Shown here piece after piece: positions 34,048-46,363 of a stretch of 48,932 bases of DNA; position 1 is the first letter of the stretch, and the number at the start of each line of letters is the position of its first letter. The position numbers were made by a program, and so were the translations under genes. A model generated the notes under the pieces. It was given only the letters and a program-made list of their open reading frames with translations, had not been told where the DNA came from and made no database searches. The stretch comes from Pseudomonas donghuensis. Lineage in GTDB: Bacteria > Pseudomonadota > Gammaproteobacteria > Pseudomonadales > Pseudomonadaceae. The stretch lies in NCBI RefSeq assembly GCF_000259195.1, contig NZ_AJJP01000184.1:1-48932 (forward strand), read 5' to 3'.

Positions 34048-34434
34048 ATGCGTCATCGTAAAAGTGGACGTCACCTGAGCCGTACCAGCTCTCACCGTAA
34101 GGCCATGTTCCAAAACATGGCGGTGTCGCTGTTCGAGCACGAGCTGATCAAAACTACTCTGCCAAAAGCCAAGGAACTGCGCCGCGTTGCCGAGCCGCTG
34201 ATCACCCTGGCCAAGGAAGACAGCGTTGCTAACCGTCGTCTGGCTTTCGACCGTACCCGTTCGAAAGAAATCGTCGGTAAGCTGTTCAACGATCTGGGCA
34301 AGCGCTATGCCACCCGTCAGGGCGGCTACCTGCGTATCCTCAAGTGCGGCTTCCGCGCTGGCGATAACGCACCTATGGCGTACGTCGAGCTGGTTGATCG
34401 TCCTGTCGGTGGCTCGGTAGAAGCTGCTGAGTAA
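34048..34434 (+). CDS. rplQ: 50S ribosomal protein L17
   Basis: L17 lies near the tunnel exit. The frame is open from 34030, but the ATG at 34048 with AAGGA eight bases before gives the family start [20 protein letters not shown]. The 128-aa protein ends the alpha operon and is followed by a terminator. Confidence 0.97.
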   Translation: MRHRKSGRHLSRTSSHRKAMFQNMAVSLFEHELIKTTLPKAKELRRVAEPLITLAKEDSVANRRLAFDRTRSKEIVGKLFNDLGKRYATRQGGYLRILKCGFRAGDNAPMAYVELVDRPVGGSVEAAE

Positions 34435-34456
34435 GGCGAACAGTCTGTAACAAGAA

Positions 34457-34480
34457 ACCGGGCCGAGTGCCCGGTTTTTT
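34457..34480 (+). terminator. Intrinsic terminator of the alpha operon
   Basis: ACCGGGC (34457-34463) pairs with GCCCGGT (34469-34475) around a CGAGT loop and is followed by T residues. It ends the long ribosomal cluster. Confidence 0.93.
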
Positions 34481-34607
34481 GTGTCCATATGTATTGTAAT
34501 AATCTATTGATGTGAGTCAGTTAATGAATTTGTTGCTGTCATAGTTGTGGTCAATACTCATCCCACGCCGATTAGCCGGCCGTTCAAGACCGATAGGGAG
34601 AGAGAGC

Positions 34608-36056
34608 ATGAGCCAGAACAAAATACTGACCACCGCCAGCGGCGCGCCGGTGGCCGACAACCAGAATTCGCGTTCGGCAGGCCCGCGTGGCCCGTTGTTG
34701 CTGGACGACTTCCACCTGATCGAAAAGCTCGCGCACTTCAACCGCGAGAACATCCCTGAGCGGCGCGTACACGCCAAAGGCTCGGGTGCCTATGGCACCT
34801 TCACCGTCACCCGCGATATCACCCAGTACAGCTGCGCCAAGCTGTTCAGCAACGTCGGCAAGCAGACCGAGACCTTCTTGCGTTTCTCCACGGTCGGTGG
34901 CGAGCGTGGTTCGGCCGATACCGAGCGTGACCCACGTGGTTTCGCCCTGAAGTTCTACACCGAGGAAGGCAACTGGGACATCGTTGGCAACAACACTCCG
35001 GTGTTTTTCATCCGTGATCCGCTGAAGTTTCCCGACTTTATCCACACCCAGAAGCGCCTGCCGCAAAGCAACCTGAAGAGCGCGCAGATGATGTGGGACT
35101 TCTGGTCGCATTCGCCCGAAGCATTGCACCAGGTCACCATCCTGTTCTCCGACCGCGGGATTCCGGACGGCTACCGGCACATGCACGGTTTCGGCAGTCA
35201 CACCTATAGCCTGATCAATGCCCAGGGCCAGCGTACCTGGGTCAAATGGCACTTCAAGACCAAGCAGGGCATCAAGAACCTGGCACCTGCCGAGGCCGCG
35301 CGCCTGGCCGGCACCGACCCGGACTACGCCCAGCGCGACCTGTTCGAAGCCATTGAGCGCGGCGATTTCCCGAAATGGGCCGTGTGCATCCAGGTGATGA
35401 GCGAAGAAGAAGCGGCCAGCCGCGACGAGAACCCGTTTGACGTGACCAAGACCTGGTCGCAGAAGGACTACCCGCTGATCGAGATTGGCGAGCTGGAACT
35501 CAACCGCAACCCACTGAACTACTTTGCCGAAGTCGAGCAGGCCGCGTTCGGCCCGAGCAACATGGTGCCGGGTGTTGGCCTGTCGCCAGACCGCATGCTC
35601 CAGGGGCGCGTATTCGCCTACGCAGATGCGCATCGCTACCGTGTCGGTACCAACCACCAGCAACTGCCGGTCAACGCCCCGCGCAGCCCGGTGAACAGCT
35701 ACCAGCGTGATGGTTCGATGGCGTTTGGCAGCAACGGCGGTGCGGCACCGAACTACGAGCCGAACAGCTACGCCAATGCGCCGAAGCAGGCGCCTCAGTA
35801 CGCTGAGCCGCCACTGGCCCTGAACGGTGTCGCCGATCGTTACGATCACCGCGAAGACACCGACTACTACAGTCACGCCGGCGCGTTGTTCCGCCTGATG
35901 AATCCCGAGCAGAAGGCCCTGCTGATCAGCAACATCGCCGGCGCCATGGCCGGGGTGTCTGAAGACGTGGTTCAGCGTCAGTTGCAACACTTCTTCAAGG
36001 CCGATCCGGCCTATGGCGAAGGGATTGCCAAGGCGTTGGGCCTGAATCTCGCCTAA
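34608..36056 (+). CDS. katA: Monofunctional haem catalase KatA (clade 3)
   Basis: The enzyme disproportionates hydrogen peroxide. The 482-aa length is that of small-subunit clade 3 catalases. The frame is open from 34545, but the ATG at 34608 has a GGGAGAGAG ribosome site and gives [20 protein letters not shown]. The catalytic His is in [14 protein letters not shown], the catalytic Asn in [14 protein letters not shown] and the haem-ligating Tyr in [14 protein letters not shown]. No signal peptide is visible. It has its own terminator. I could not place an OxyR site with confidence in the 127 bases upstream. Confidence 0.97.
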   Translation: MSQNKILTTASGAPVADNQNSRSAGPRGPLLLDDFHLIEKLAHFNRENIPERRVHAKGSGAYGTFTVTRDITQYSCAKLFSNVGKQTETFLRFSTVGGERGSADTERDPRGFALKFYTEEGNWDIVGNNTPVFFIRDPLKFPDFIHTQKRLPQSNLKSAQMMWDFWSHSPEALHQVTILFSDRGIPDGYRHMHGFGSHTYSLINAQGQRTWVKWHFKTKQGIKNLAPAEAARLAGTDPDYAQRDLFEAIERGDFPKWAVCIQVMSEEEAASRDENPFDVTKTWSQKDYPLIEIGELELNRNPLNYFAEVEQAAFGPSNMVPGVGLSPDRMLQGRVFAYADAHRYRVGTNHQQLPVNAPRSPVNSYQRDGSMAFGSNGGAAPNYEPNSYANAPKQAPQYAEPPLALNGVADRYDHREDTDYYSHAGALFRLMNPEQKALLISNIAGAMAGVSEDVVQRQLQHFFKADPAYGEGIAKALGLNLA

Positions 36057-36073
36057 GTCGAAGTGATAAGAAG

Positions 36074-36098
36074 AACCGCCCTCAATTGGGCGGTTTTT
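36074..36098 (+). terminator. Intrinsic terminator of katA
   Basis: AACCGCCC (36074-36081) pairs with GGGCGGTT (36088-36095) and T residues follow; the stem is 8 bp with a TCAATT loop. Confidence 0.9.
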
Positions 36099-36211
36099 CA
36101 ATGAATATCACTACCGTTTACCCACTTTTTTGCACTTTTATGCCCGATTCTCAGTGACCTTCCGGTCATCCTGGTTCAAACTATACCTTTCACACAGGGA
36201 GAGGCAGGGCG

Positions 36212-36676
36212 ATGCAAGGTCACCCGGACGTAATCGATTATCTCAACACGTTGCTGACGGGCGAACTGGCGGCACGTGACCAATATTTCATCCACTCGCG
36301 GATGTACGAAGATTGGGGCCTGAGCAAGCTCTACGAGCGCATCAACCACGAAATGGAAGAAGAAGCGCAACACGCCGACGCCCTGATCCGTCGTATCCTC
36401 ATGCTGGAAGGCACCCCGCGCATGCGTCCTGACGACCTGGACGTCGGCAGCACTGTGCCGGACATGATCGCCGCCGACCTGCGCCTGGAATACAAGGTGC
36501 GCGCTGCGCTGTGCAAAGGCATCGAACTGTGCGAACTGCACAAGGACTACATCAGCCGCGACATCCTGCGCGTGCAACTGGCCGATACCGAAGAAGATCA
36601 CACCTACTGGCTGGAAAAGCAGCAGGGCCTGATCAAGTCGATCGGCCTGGAAAACTACCTGCAATCGCAGATGTAA
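36212..36676 (+). CDS. bfrA: Bacterial ferritin of the bacterioferritin family (FtnA/BfrA type, lacking Met52)
   Basis: The protein stores iron by oxidising Fe(II) at a dinuclear centre in a 24-mer shell. The 154-aa four-helix bundle keeps the ferroxidase ligands: Glu18, Glu51, His54, a Glu at 93, Glu127 and His130. By alignment with E. coli Bfr the haem-ligating Met52 is replaced by Ala52 (EEEAQHAD), so it is expected to bind no haem in the usual way. This matches the katA-adjacent ferritin of P. aeruginosa (called BfrA or FtnA). GGGAGAGG precedes the ATG. A TGACC-TTCC-GGTCA inverted repeat (36155-36168) lies upstream. Placement beside catalase suits control of Fenton chemistry. Confidence 0.93.
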   Translation: MQGHPDVIDYLNTLLTGELAARDQYFIHSRMYEDWGLSKLYERINHEMEEEAQHADALIRRILMLEGTPRMRPDDLDVGSTVPDMIAADLRLEYKVRAALCKGIELCELHKDYISRDILRVQLADTEEDHTYWLEKQQGLIKSIGLENYLQSQM

Positions 36677-36687
36677 TTTTCCCGAAC

Positions 36688-36717
36688 AAAAAAAGCCCCG
36701 CCAGTGCGGGGCTTTTT
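36688..36717. terminator. Bidirectional terminator between the ferritin gene and uvrA
   Basis: GCCCCGC (36695-36701) pairs with GCGGGGC (36706-36712). A-rich and T-rich flanks on both sides give a U tract in either direction, serving the two convergent genes. Confidence 0.93.
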
Positions 36718-36737
36718 CTTTTGCTAGCGCGCCTACA

Positions 36738-39572
<2,835 letters not shown>

Positions 39573-39701
39573 TGCGGCCTCGCTCGGCGGGCATAAACGG
39601 TTGAGTATACGGCTCCATGCCATTACGCGGCAAAGCGTCGCGTATATGCCGTTAAGCGATGGGGCTGGTAGAATCGCCGCCGGTTCACACGAGGTTTATC
39701 C

Positions 39702-41096
39702 ATGCACGATCCCCACAGCGAACGCATGAGTGGCAGCGAGACCCGCGCCGCAGGCGGCCTGGCCCTGGTGTTCGCCTTCCGTATGCTGGGCATGTTCATG
39801 GTCCTGCCAGTACTGGCGACCTATGGCATGGACCTGGCCGGGGCCACCCCGGCACTGATCGGCCTGGCTATTGGTGCCTACGGCCTGACCCAGGCTTTCC
39901 TGCAGATTCCGTTCGGGGTGATCTCCGATCGCATCGGTCGGCGCCCGGTGATCTACCTGGGCCTGGTGATCTTTGCCCTGGGCAGCGTGCTGGCAGCCCA
40001 GGCCGACTCGATCTGGGGGGTGATCGCCGGACGTATCCTGCAAGGCGCCGGGGCGATTTCTGCCGCGGTCATGGCCTTGCTCTCTGACTTGACCCGCGAA
40101 CAGCACCGGACCAAGGCCATGGCCATGATTGGCATGAGCATCGGCCTGTCGTTCGCCGTGGCCATGGTCGTCGGCCCGCTGCTGACCCGCGCCTTCGGTC
40201 TGTCGGGGCTGTTCCTGGCCACTGCGGCCATGGCCCTGGTCGGTATCGGCCTGATTGCCTTCGTGGTGCCGGCGTCACACGGTGCGTTGCAGCATCGTGA
40301 GTCGGGGGTGGCCAAGCAGGCCCTGGGGCCGACCTTGCGTCACCCGGACCTGCTGCGCCTGGATGTAGGCATCTTCGTCCTGCACGCGATCCTGATGGCC
40401 AGCTTCGTCGCCTTGCCCCTGGCCTTTGTCGAACGTGGCGGGCTACCGAAGGAAGAGCACTGGTGGGTGTACCTGACCGCCTTGCTGATTTCATTCTTTG
40501 CAATGATCCCGTTCATCATCTACGGCGAAAAAAAGCGCAAGATGAAACGTGTCCTGCTGGGCGCGGTCAGTGTGTTGATGCTCACCGAGCTGTTCTTCTG
40601 GCTGTCAGCAGACAACTTGCGCGAACTGGTGATCGGCACCGTGATATTCTTTACTGCCTTCAACCTGCTGGAGGCATCCTTGCCTTCACTGGTAAGCAAG
40701 GTGTCGCCCGCCGGCGGCAAGGGGACGGCCATGGGGGTGTATTCCACCAGCCAGTTCCTTGGTGCCGCGCTGGGAGGAATTCTCGGTGGCTGGTTGTTCC
40801 AGCACGGTGGCCTGAGCACGGTGTTCCTAGGCTGCGCAGCGTTGTGTGCCCTGTGGTGGGTCGTGGCGCTGAGCATGCGTGAACCGCCGTACGTGACCAG
40901 CCTGCGCATGCCGTTATCGGCCGAGGCGGTACGGGAAGCGGGGCTGACCGAGCGGCTGATGGCCGTACCGGGTGTGACCGACGCAGTGGTGGTGGCCGAT
41001 GAAGCCGCCATCTATATCAAACTTGATACACAAATTTTGGATCGCACGACCCTGGAACGCCTGGTAAACCCGGCTTCCTCCGCGTGCGAAGCCTAG
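39702..41096 (+). CDS. yajR: MFS transporter, YajR family
   Basis: The 464-aa inner-membrane protein has the 12 hydrophobic helices of a major facilitator. It starts at the ATG at 39702 with GAGG eight bases upstream; an in-frame ATG at 39726 is an alternative. Motif A is [16 protein letters not shown]. The N-terminus [20 protein letters not shown] and the segment [20 protein letters not shown] match E. coli YajR closely. The C-terminal 60 residues (about 400-460, [20 protein letters not shown]) form a soluble YAM-type domain resembling metal-binding folds, also a YajR trait. Its substrate is unknown. A TAGAAT at 39669-39674 is a possible -10. Confidence 0.9.
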   Translation: MHDPHSERMSGSETRAAGGLALVFAFRMLGMFMVLPVLATYGMDLAGATPALIGLAIGAYGLTQAFLQIPFGVISDRIGRRPVIYLGLVIFALGSVLAAQADSIWGVIAGRILQGAGAISAAVMALLSDLTREQHRTKAMAMIGMSIGLSFAVAMVVGPLLTRAFGLSGLFLATAAMALVGIGLIAFVVPASHGALQHRESGVAKQALGPTLRHPDLLRLDVGIFVLHAILMASFVALPLAFVERGGLPKEEHWWVYLTALLISFFAMIPFIIYGEKKRKMKRVLLGAVSVLMLTELFFWLSADNLRELVIGTVIFFTAFNLLEASLPSLVSKVSPAGGKGTAMGVYSTSQFLGAALGGILGGWLFQHGGLSTVFLGCAALCALWWVVALSMREPPYVTSLRMPLSAEAVREAGLTERLMAVPGVTDAVVVADEAAIYIKLDTQILDRTTLERLVNPASSACEA

Positions 41097-41105
41097 GAGA
41101 ACGTT

Positions 41106-41618
41106 ATGGCCCGTGGGGTTAACAAAGTCATTCTGGTCGGTACCTGCGGCCAGGATCCCGAAGTCCGCTACCTGCCCAACGGTAACGCCGTGACCAACCT
41201 GAGCCTGGCGACCAGCGAACAGTGGACCGACAAGCAGACCGGCCAGAAGGTCGAGCGTACCGAATGGCACCGCGTTTCGATGTTCGGCAAGGTTGCCGAG
41301 ATCGCCGGTGAATACCTGCGCAAAGGCTCGCAGGTCTACATCGAGGGCAAGCTGCAGACCCGTGAGTGGGAAAAGGACGGCATCAAGCGTTACACCACCG
41401 AAATCATCGTCGACATGCAGGGCACCATGCAGCTGCTCGGCGGCCGTCCACAGAACCAGGACGGCGCCCCGCAAGGCGGCAACAACTACAACCAGGCGCC
41501 ACGCCAGCAGGCTCCGCGTCCACAGCAGTCCGCGCCACAACAGCGCCCGGCACCTCAGCAGGCCGCACCGCAGCCGGCTCCGGACTTCGACAGCTTCGAT
41601 GACGACATTCCGTTCTAA
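41106..41618 (+). CDS. ssb: Single-stranded DNA-binding protein SSB
   Basis: SSB coats single-stranded DNA in replication and repair. The 170-aa protein has an N-terminal OB fold (1-110, beginning [20 protein letters not shown]). A Gln/Pro/Ala-rich flexible linker (about 112-157) follows. It ends in the acidic tail DDDIPF that recruits partner proteins. It lies nine bases after yajR, so the two may be co-transcribed. Confidence 0.98.
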   Translation: MARGVNKVILVGTCGQDPEVRYLPNGNAVTNLSLATSEQWTDKQTGQKVERTEWHRVSMFGKVAEIAGEYLRKGSQVYIEGKLQTREWEKDGIKRYTTEIIVDMQGTMQLLGGRPQNQDGAPQGGNNYNQAPRQQAPRPQQSAPQQRPAPQQAAPQPAPDFDSFDDDIPF

Positions 41619-41658
41619 GTCGCGCTGGGTGACCAGAGACAATCGGTAAAATGTCTAG

Positions 41659-41687
41659 CCAAAGCCCCCGTTTAACGGGGGCTTTGG
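41659..41687 (+). terminator. Intrinsic terminator after ssb
   Basis: CCAAAGCCCCCG (41659-41670) pairs with CGGGGGCTTTGG (41676-41687), a 12-bp stem, with CGTTTT following. The small minus-strand gene ends just past it. Confidence 0.85.
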
Positions 41688-41691
41688 CGTT

Positions 41692-41844
41692 TTAGGGGGA
41701 TAGTTTCAGTTGACCCAATTCTGCTAGCGCCATTCGGTGCTCGGCCATCAACAGCATGGCGGCCTGCTTGAAGCTTGGTTCTTCCCGTTCCAGGCGACTT
41801 GCCTGAGGCGATCTGGCCAATTGCTCAACGCAGTCGTTCGGCAT
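41692..41844 (-). CDS. Small hypothetical protein (50 aa)
   Basis: A 50-codon frame reads from an ATG (41844) to TAA (41692-41694) on the minus strand, with GTGGAG eight or nine bases upstream of the start. The peptide begins MPNDCVEQLARSPQASRLER and continues with an amphipathic, Met/Ala/Leu-rich helix (KQAAMLLMAEHRMALAELGQ). It fills the gap between the ssb terminator and the divergent secretion operon, with no other candidate there. I do not recognise the family. Support is the ribosome site, the fit and the plausible composition; homologues would be needed to be sure. Confidence 0.5.
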   Translation of the reverse strand: MPNDCVEQLARSPQASRLEREEPSFKQAAMLLMAEHRMALAELGQLKLSP

Positions 41845-41887
41845 GATCTAAGCTCCACAAAGGATGGCGTTTCGAGCAGGGGTTTCA

Positions 41888-43678
41888 ATGCGAAGCACAC
41901 CTGAAAACAGTCTGAAGCACGCGTTGAAAATCTGTAGAGACAGCTTTGTTTCTGTTGGCTTCTTCAGCTTTTTCATTAACGCGTTAATGCTCGTCCCTAC
42001 CTTCTATATGCTTCAGGTATATGGGCGAGTGATGTCGAGCGGAAGCCTGACGACCCTGGCAATGCTAACCCTGATCATGACCGGGCTGCTGATCACGCTT
42101 GCCTCCCTGGAATGGATCCGTTCGCGGATCATGGTTCGGGTCAGTACCCGGCTGGATGTGTTGTTGAGTCGCCAGGTCTATAAGGCCAGTTTCAAACGGG
42201 CTCTGGAAAGTGGCGGCATGGATGCCTCGGCGCAGTCGCTCAACGACTTGACGGGCTTGAGGCAGTTTCTCTCCGGTAACGGGTTGTTCGCCTTTTTCGA
42301 CGCGCCCTGGCTGCCGATCTATATCGCGGTGATGTTCGCGTTTCACCCCTGGTTTGGCTGGGTAGCGACCGGCAGTGCTCTGTTGTTGTTATTGCTCGCA
42401 TTTATCAATGAGAAGCTGACCGGGCCGGTACTGGCCCAGGCCAACAAGGAGCATATCGGCGCGACGCTCTACACCACGAAGAACCTGCGCAACGCCGAAG
42501 TCATCGAGTCCATGGGCATGCTTGAAACCCTGATGGATCGCTGGGGGCGCCGGCAAAGGAACGTGCTGCTGCTGCAGTCCCTGGCGAGTGATAGAGCAGC
42601 GATTGTCAGTACGATTTCCCGGTCTTTCCGGCTTCTGGTGCAATCACTGGTGCTGGGGCTGGGGGCCTACCTGGCGGTGGATCATCAGGTGGGCGCAGGT
42701 ATGGTGTTTGCCGGGGCCGTACTGCTGGGGCGGGCACTGGCCCCCATCGATCTGATCATCGGTAGCTGGAAGGGCTTTATTGCCGCTCGCTCGCAGTACA
42801 GTCGTCTGAACGAGATCCTCGACAAACAACAAGCGCAAGCCGAGCGTCTGTCTTTACCTGCGCCCCAGGGGCACGTGCAGGTCGAGAATCTGATAGTCGC
42901 GGCACCTGGCTCGAAAACGCCGATCATCAAGAACATCAGCTTCAGCGTACCTGCCGGTTGCGTGGTGGGAATCATCGGTCCAAGTGCCTCGGGCAAGTCG
43001 ACCCTGGCCAGAGCTCTGATGGGGGTGTGGGCGCCGCAGCATGGGGTGGTCCGGCTGGATGGCGCGGACATCAGCACCTGGGACAAGCATGAGCTTGGCC
43101 CGCATATCGGTTACTTGCCCCAGGATATTGAACTGTTCGAAGGCAGCGTTGGCGAGAACATTGCCCGTTTTGCCGAGGTCGATTCGGCGAAAGTCATTCA
43201 AGCTGCCAGGACGGCGGGCGTTCACGAGATGATTTTGCTGCTGCCCGATGGCTACGACACCATCATCGGCAGCGAGGGCGTCATGCTCTCGGGAGGGCAG
43301 CGCCAGCGCATCGGACTGGCTCGCGCCCTGTATGGCAACCCGCGACTGATTATTCTCGACGAGCCCAATTCCAACCTTGACGAAGTCGGTGATCGGGCCC
43401 TGGCCGCAGCCATCCAGCAGCTCAAGCAGACCGGCGCGACGCTGTTTGTAATTACTCACCGAACCAACATCGTCTCGCAACTTGACCGGCTCATGGTGAT
43501 GAGAGCTGGGGTTATCACGCTCTATGGGCCACGCGACCATGTGCTGGCCGAACTCAATGCGCAGCAACCGCAGGTACCAAAGCACGCCATGCCAGCACCA
43601 GTAGGCGCCAGCATGGCCCCGGTCGAGACTAGCAAGGGCAATGGCAATGAACCCTACGATGCCCAGCCGTCAAATTGA
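41888..43678 (+). CDS. Type I secretion system permease/ATPase (PrtD/AprD-like ABC transporter)
   Basis: This inner-membrane ABC exporter powers one-step secretion through the three-part channel encoded by this operon. I place the start at the ATG 41888 (596 aa), with AGGGG about seven bases before; an in-frame ATG at 41864 would add eight residues. Residues 1-300 form the membrane domain (first helices SVGFFSFFINALMLVPTFYMLQVYGRV). The ATPase domain has Walker A GPSASGKST (364-372), signature LSGGQ (467-471) and Walker B LIILDE (487-492). There is no N-terminal C39 peptidase, so the substrate is not cleaved at a double-glycine leader. The C-terminus overlaps the next gene. Confidence 0.93.
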   Translation: MRSTPENSLKHALKICRDSFVSVGFFSFFINALMLVPTFYMLQVYGRVMSSGSLTTLAMLTLIMTGLLITLASLEWIRSRIMVRVSTRLDVLLSRQVYKASFKRALESGGMDASAQSLNDLTGLRQFLSGNGLFAFFDAPWLPIYIAVMFAFHPWFGWVATGSALLLLLLAFINEKLTGPVLAQANKEHIGATLYTTKNLRNAEVIESMGMLETLMDRWGRRQRNVLLLQSLASDRAAIVSTISRSFRLLVQSLVLGLGAYLAVDHQVGAGMVFAGAVLLGRALAPIDLIIGSWKGFIAARSQYSRLNEILDKQQAQAERLSLPAPQGHVQVENLIVAAPGSKTPIIKNISFSVPAGCVVGIIGPSASGKSTLARALMGVWAPQHGVVRLDGADISTWDKHELGPHIGYLPQDIELFEGSVGENIARFAEVDSAKVIQAARTAGVHEMILLLPDGYDTIIGSEGVMLSGGQRQRIGLARALYGNPRLIILDEPNSNLDEVGDRALAAAIQQLKQTGATLFVITHRTNIVSQLDRLMVMRAGVITLYGPRDHVLAELNAQQPQVPKHAMPAPVGASMAPVETSKGNGNEPYDAQPSN

Positions 43679-44972
43679 AAGCTTCGCTGACCTGCCCATA
43701 GCCGATCGTAAAATCCGCCGCCTGGGCCTTGGCATTGTAGGGGTGACTTTCGGCCTGTTCGGCACCTGGGCGGCGATCGCGCCCCTCGACGGCGCTGCTT
43801 ACGCGCCGGGGGTGGTCACCGTGCAGGCTTATCGCAAAACGGTCCAGCACCTTGAGGGGGGCATTGTCAAAGAGGTGCTGGCCCATGACGGTGACATCGT
43901 CCAGCGTGATGACCCGCTGATCATTCTCGATGATGCCCAGTTGCGCTTCGAGTACGAGATAGCCCGAAGCCAGCTGCTCGCGGCCAGAGCCATGGAGGCC
44001 AGGCTCATCGCCGAGCGCGACACGCTACCGGAGATCGGTTTTGGCAAGATCGCCGATCTCGCCAGCCTGCGGGGAGAGGAAGCGCGTCAGGGCGAGACTC
44101 AGGTGTTCAACGCTCGGCAGGGCTCGCGGCTGGGCCAGATAGCGGTGTTGCGCGAGCGTATTGGCCAGTTGAATCAACAGATCAAGGGACTGGAGTCGAT
44201 GATCGGTGCCAAGGTTAGTCTGGAGAAATCCTACAGCAGTGAAATCAATGAATTGACCGACCTGCTGCAGCAGGGGTTCGTTGACAAACAACGTCTGCTC
44301 GAGCAGGAGCGCAAGCTGGGGATGCTCAGGTCGGAGGTGGCTGATCACCGTTCCACTATTAACAGGACGCGTCTGCAGATCAACGAAACGCAGCTGCAGA
44401 TTCTGCAGGTCGACAAAGATTTCAGTGCCGACGTTGTCAAGCAGCTGGCCGAGGTCCAGACCCGGATATACGACCTGCAAGAGAAAACCTCGGCCCTGGA
44501 AGACCGGCTCAGCCATATCGTCATCCGCGCACCCGACGCGGGCATGGTGATTGGCATGACAGTGCACACCATTGGTGGTGTGGTGCGGCCGGCAACGCCG
44601 TTGCTGGACATCGTTCCATCGGTTTCCGAGCTGGTCATAGAGGCCCAGGTGGCACCGGTGGATATTGATCGCATCGCCATCGGCAAGCGTGCCGATATCC
44701 GTTTCGGTGCGTTCAAGAGTTCGACGACGCCGGTGATCGAAGGCGAGGTCAGCAGCGTATCGGCTGACCGGCTGACCAATGAAAAGACCGGGGCTGCCTA
44801 TTACCTGGCGCGGGTCCGGGTAACCGAGGAGGGCGCGCGCACCCTGGGTGAGCGCAAGTTATTGCCGGGGATGCCGGCGGACGTGTTGATCATCACCGGA
44901 CAACGCACGCTGTTGCAGTACTTGATGCAGCCGGCCCGCGATGTCATGTCTCAATCGATGATCGAGGAATGA
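43647..44972 (+). CDS. Type I secretion membrane fusion protein (HlyD/PrtE family)
   Basis: This periplasmic adaptor joins the ABC exporter to the outer-membrane factor. It has one N-terminal membrane helix (about residues 27-45), then a lipoyl-like half domain (QHLEGGIVKEVLAHDGD). A long coiled-coil hairpin (about 95-290) follows, then the second lipoyl half (VIRAPDAGMVIGMTVHTIGG) and a beta-barrel domain. In-frame ATGs lie at 43641, 43647 and 43659; the AAGGG at 43634-43638 favours 43647. The start overlaps the ATPase stop by 32 bases, and the stop overlaps the next ATG (ATGA), so the three genes form one coupled operon. Confidence 0.93.
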   Translation: MNPTMPSRQIESFADLPIADRKIRRLGLGIVGVTFGLFGTWAAIAPLDGAAYAPGVVTVQAYRKTVQHLEGGIVKEVLAHDGDIVQRDDPLIILDDAQLRFEYEIARSQLLAARAMEARLIAERDTLPEIGFGKIADLASLRGEEARQGETQVFNARQGSRLGQIAVLRERIGQLNQQIKGLESMIGAKVSLEKSYSSEINELTDLLQQGFVDKQRLLEQERKLGMLRSEVADHRSTINRTRLQINETQLQILQVDKDFSADVVKQLAEVQTRIYDLQEKTSALEDRLSHIVIRAPDAGMVIGMTVHTIGGVVRPATPLLDIVPSVSELVIEAQVAPVDIDRIAIGKRADIRFGAFKSSTTPVIEGEVSSVSADRLTNEKTGAAYYLARVRVTEEGARTLGERKLLPGMPADVLIITGQRTLLQYLMQPARDVMSQSMIEE

Positions 44973-46363
44973 CCGTGGGCATGTCGTCAGTGCTTTTTGG
45001 GGGGGTGTTCATGCTTGCAGCGGGTGCCGCCCTGGGGCAAACCGCTGCACCAGCATCGACCGGGGTCAGTGCCTCTACGTTCTCTACCGACCTCATGCAG
45101 TTGTATCGCGAGGCGCGACTGGAGGACCCGCGGGTATTGGCCTCTTTTGCGCAAGCGCAGGCGGGCAAGGAGCATCAACGCGAGGCCATGGGGGCGCTGT
45201 TGCCGCAATTATCGCTCAATGCCGGGTCGAACCGAATTCACCAGGAAAACGACCTGATACAGCAGAGTTACGATAGCGAAAGCTACAGCCTGGTGCTGCG
45301 TCAGTACCTCTACAACAAGGCCGCCTGGGAGAACTACCAAAAATTCAAAAGCTTGGCCAGGCAGTCCGAGTCGCAAGCACTGGATGCCCAGGCCGAGGCC
45401 ACTGTGGAATTGGCGCGGCGTTACTTCACCGCGTTGGCGGCCGAGGATGAGCTGGAGTTGGTGAGGGCGGAACGTCGAACCACGCAAAAGAGTCTGGACC
45501 GAGTCAATGCGTTGTACGAAAAGCAGCTGGCGTTGGTGACGGACCAGCTCGACCTCAAGGCTCGGGTGGATTTGCTCGCGGCGCAGGAATTGGATGCCCG
45601 CAACCAGGCCAGTATCAGTCGCGAGGCACTGGCGGAGATCGTCGGCCGGCCAGTCAAGGAGAAGCTCAACCGGATACGCGATGACGCGCAGCTACGGGTT
45701 TCGGCGCAGAGTATGGAGGACTGGGTCCGCGAGGGTATAGCGCAAAACCCGACGCTCAAGGCCAGCGAGAGTGGTGTCGAAGCCGCGGGTGCCGCGTTGC
45801 GCAGTGGCAAGGGCGGGCACTATCCGACCGTGAGCCTGAACCTGAGCGCACAAGAAACCAACGAGGGCTACAACAACTCCCAGACGCCGCGTACCGACAG
45901 CTATGTTGCTGGCATCGGCGTTCAGGTGCCGCTGTACAGCGGCGGCTCGACCTCGGCGCGGGTCCGTGGGCTCTACCAGGATCAGCTGACCGCCGAGCAG
46001 GAGCTGGAAGCGATCCGGCGCCAGGTGGTCAAGGAGATCACCAGCGCTTACCTGACTGCCAATTCGAACGGCGAAAAAATCCACGCAAATCGTCTGGCCC
46101 TGGCCTCGGCAAAGCTTTCCAGGGTGGCAGCAGAGAAAGCGTTGACCTACGGGATGGTCAATGCCGTCGATGTTCTGGCCAGTGTACGCAACGAGTTCCG
46201 CGCTCGGCGTGACCTGCTCAAGACGCAGTACGAATTCCTCAGTAATGTGTTCACCCTCAATCGCTGGGCGGGAAAACCGCCAGCCGAAAGTGTCGACAGT
46301 GTCAATGGCTGGTTGAGTCCCGGCAGCCCCGCCCAGGCAACGGACGTTGAATCCGAGTATTAG
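44969..46363 (+). CDS. Type I secretion outer membrane protein (TolC family)
   Basis: This trimeric outer-membrane channel completes the type I exporter. The 464-aa protein has an N-terminal hydrophobic stretch and probable signal cleavage near AALG-QTAAP (about residue 24). Two outer-membrane efflux repeats follow, with long heptad-like helices and the strand segments YSLVLRQYLYNKAAW and YVAGIGVQVPLYSGGSTSARV that repeat the TolC pattern. The ATG at 44969 overlaps the fusion-protein stop. GAGGA lies directly against it, so the GTG at 44975 or ATG at 44981 could be the real start. No strong terminator follows. Confidence 0.92.
   Translation: MTVGMSSVLFGGVFMLAAGAALGQTAAPASTGVSASTFSTDLMQLYREARLEDPRVLASFAQAQAGKEHQREAMGALLPQLSLNAGSNRIHQENDLIQQSYDSESYSLVLRQYLYNKAAWENYQKFKSLARQSESQALDAQAEATVELARRYFTALAAEDELELVRAERRTTQKSLDRVNALYEKQLALVTDQLDLKARVDLLAAQELDARNQASISREALAEIVGRPVKEKLNRIRDDAQLRVSAQSMEDWVREGIAQNPTLKASESGVEAAGAALRSGKGGHYPTVSLNLSAQETNEGYNNSQTPRTDSYVAGIGVQVPLYSGGSTSARVRGLYQDQLTAEQELEAIRRQVVKEITSAYLTANSNGEKIHANRLALASAKLSRVAAEKALTYGMVNAVDVLASVRNEFRARRDLLKTQYEFLSNVFTLNRWAGKPPAESVDSVNGWLSPGSPAQATDVESEY

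Noticed and set aside
34481..34607. OxyR binding site upstream of katA
   Set aside because: ATAG- and CTAT-like tetramers occur, but not in the regular spacing needed; no claim made.
39573..39701. LexA (SOS) box for uvrA
   Set aside because: No CTGT-N8-ACAG or CTG-N10-CAG site could be found in the gap upstream of uvrA.
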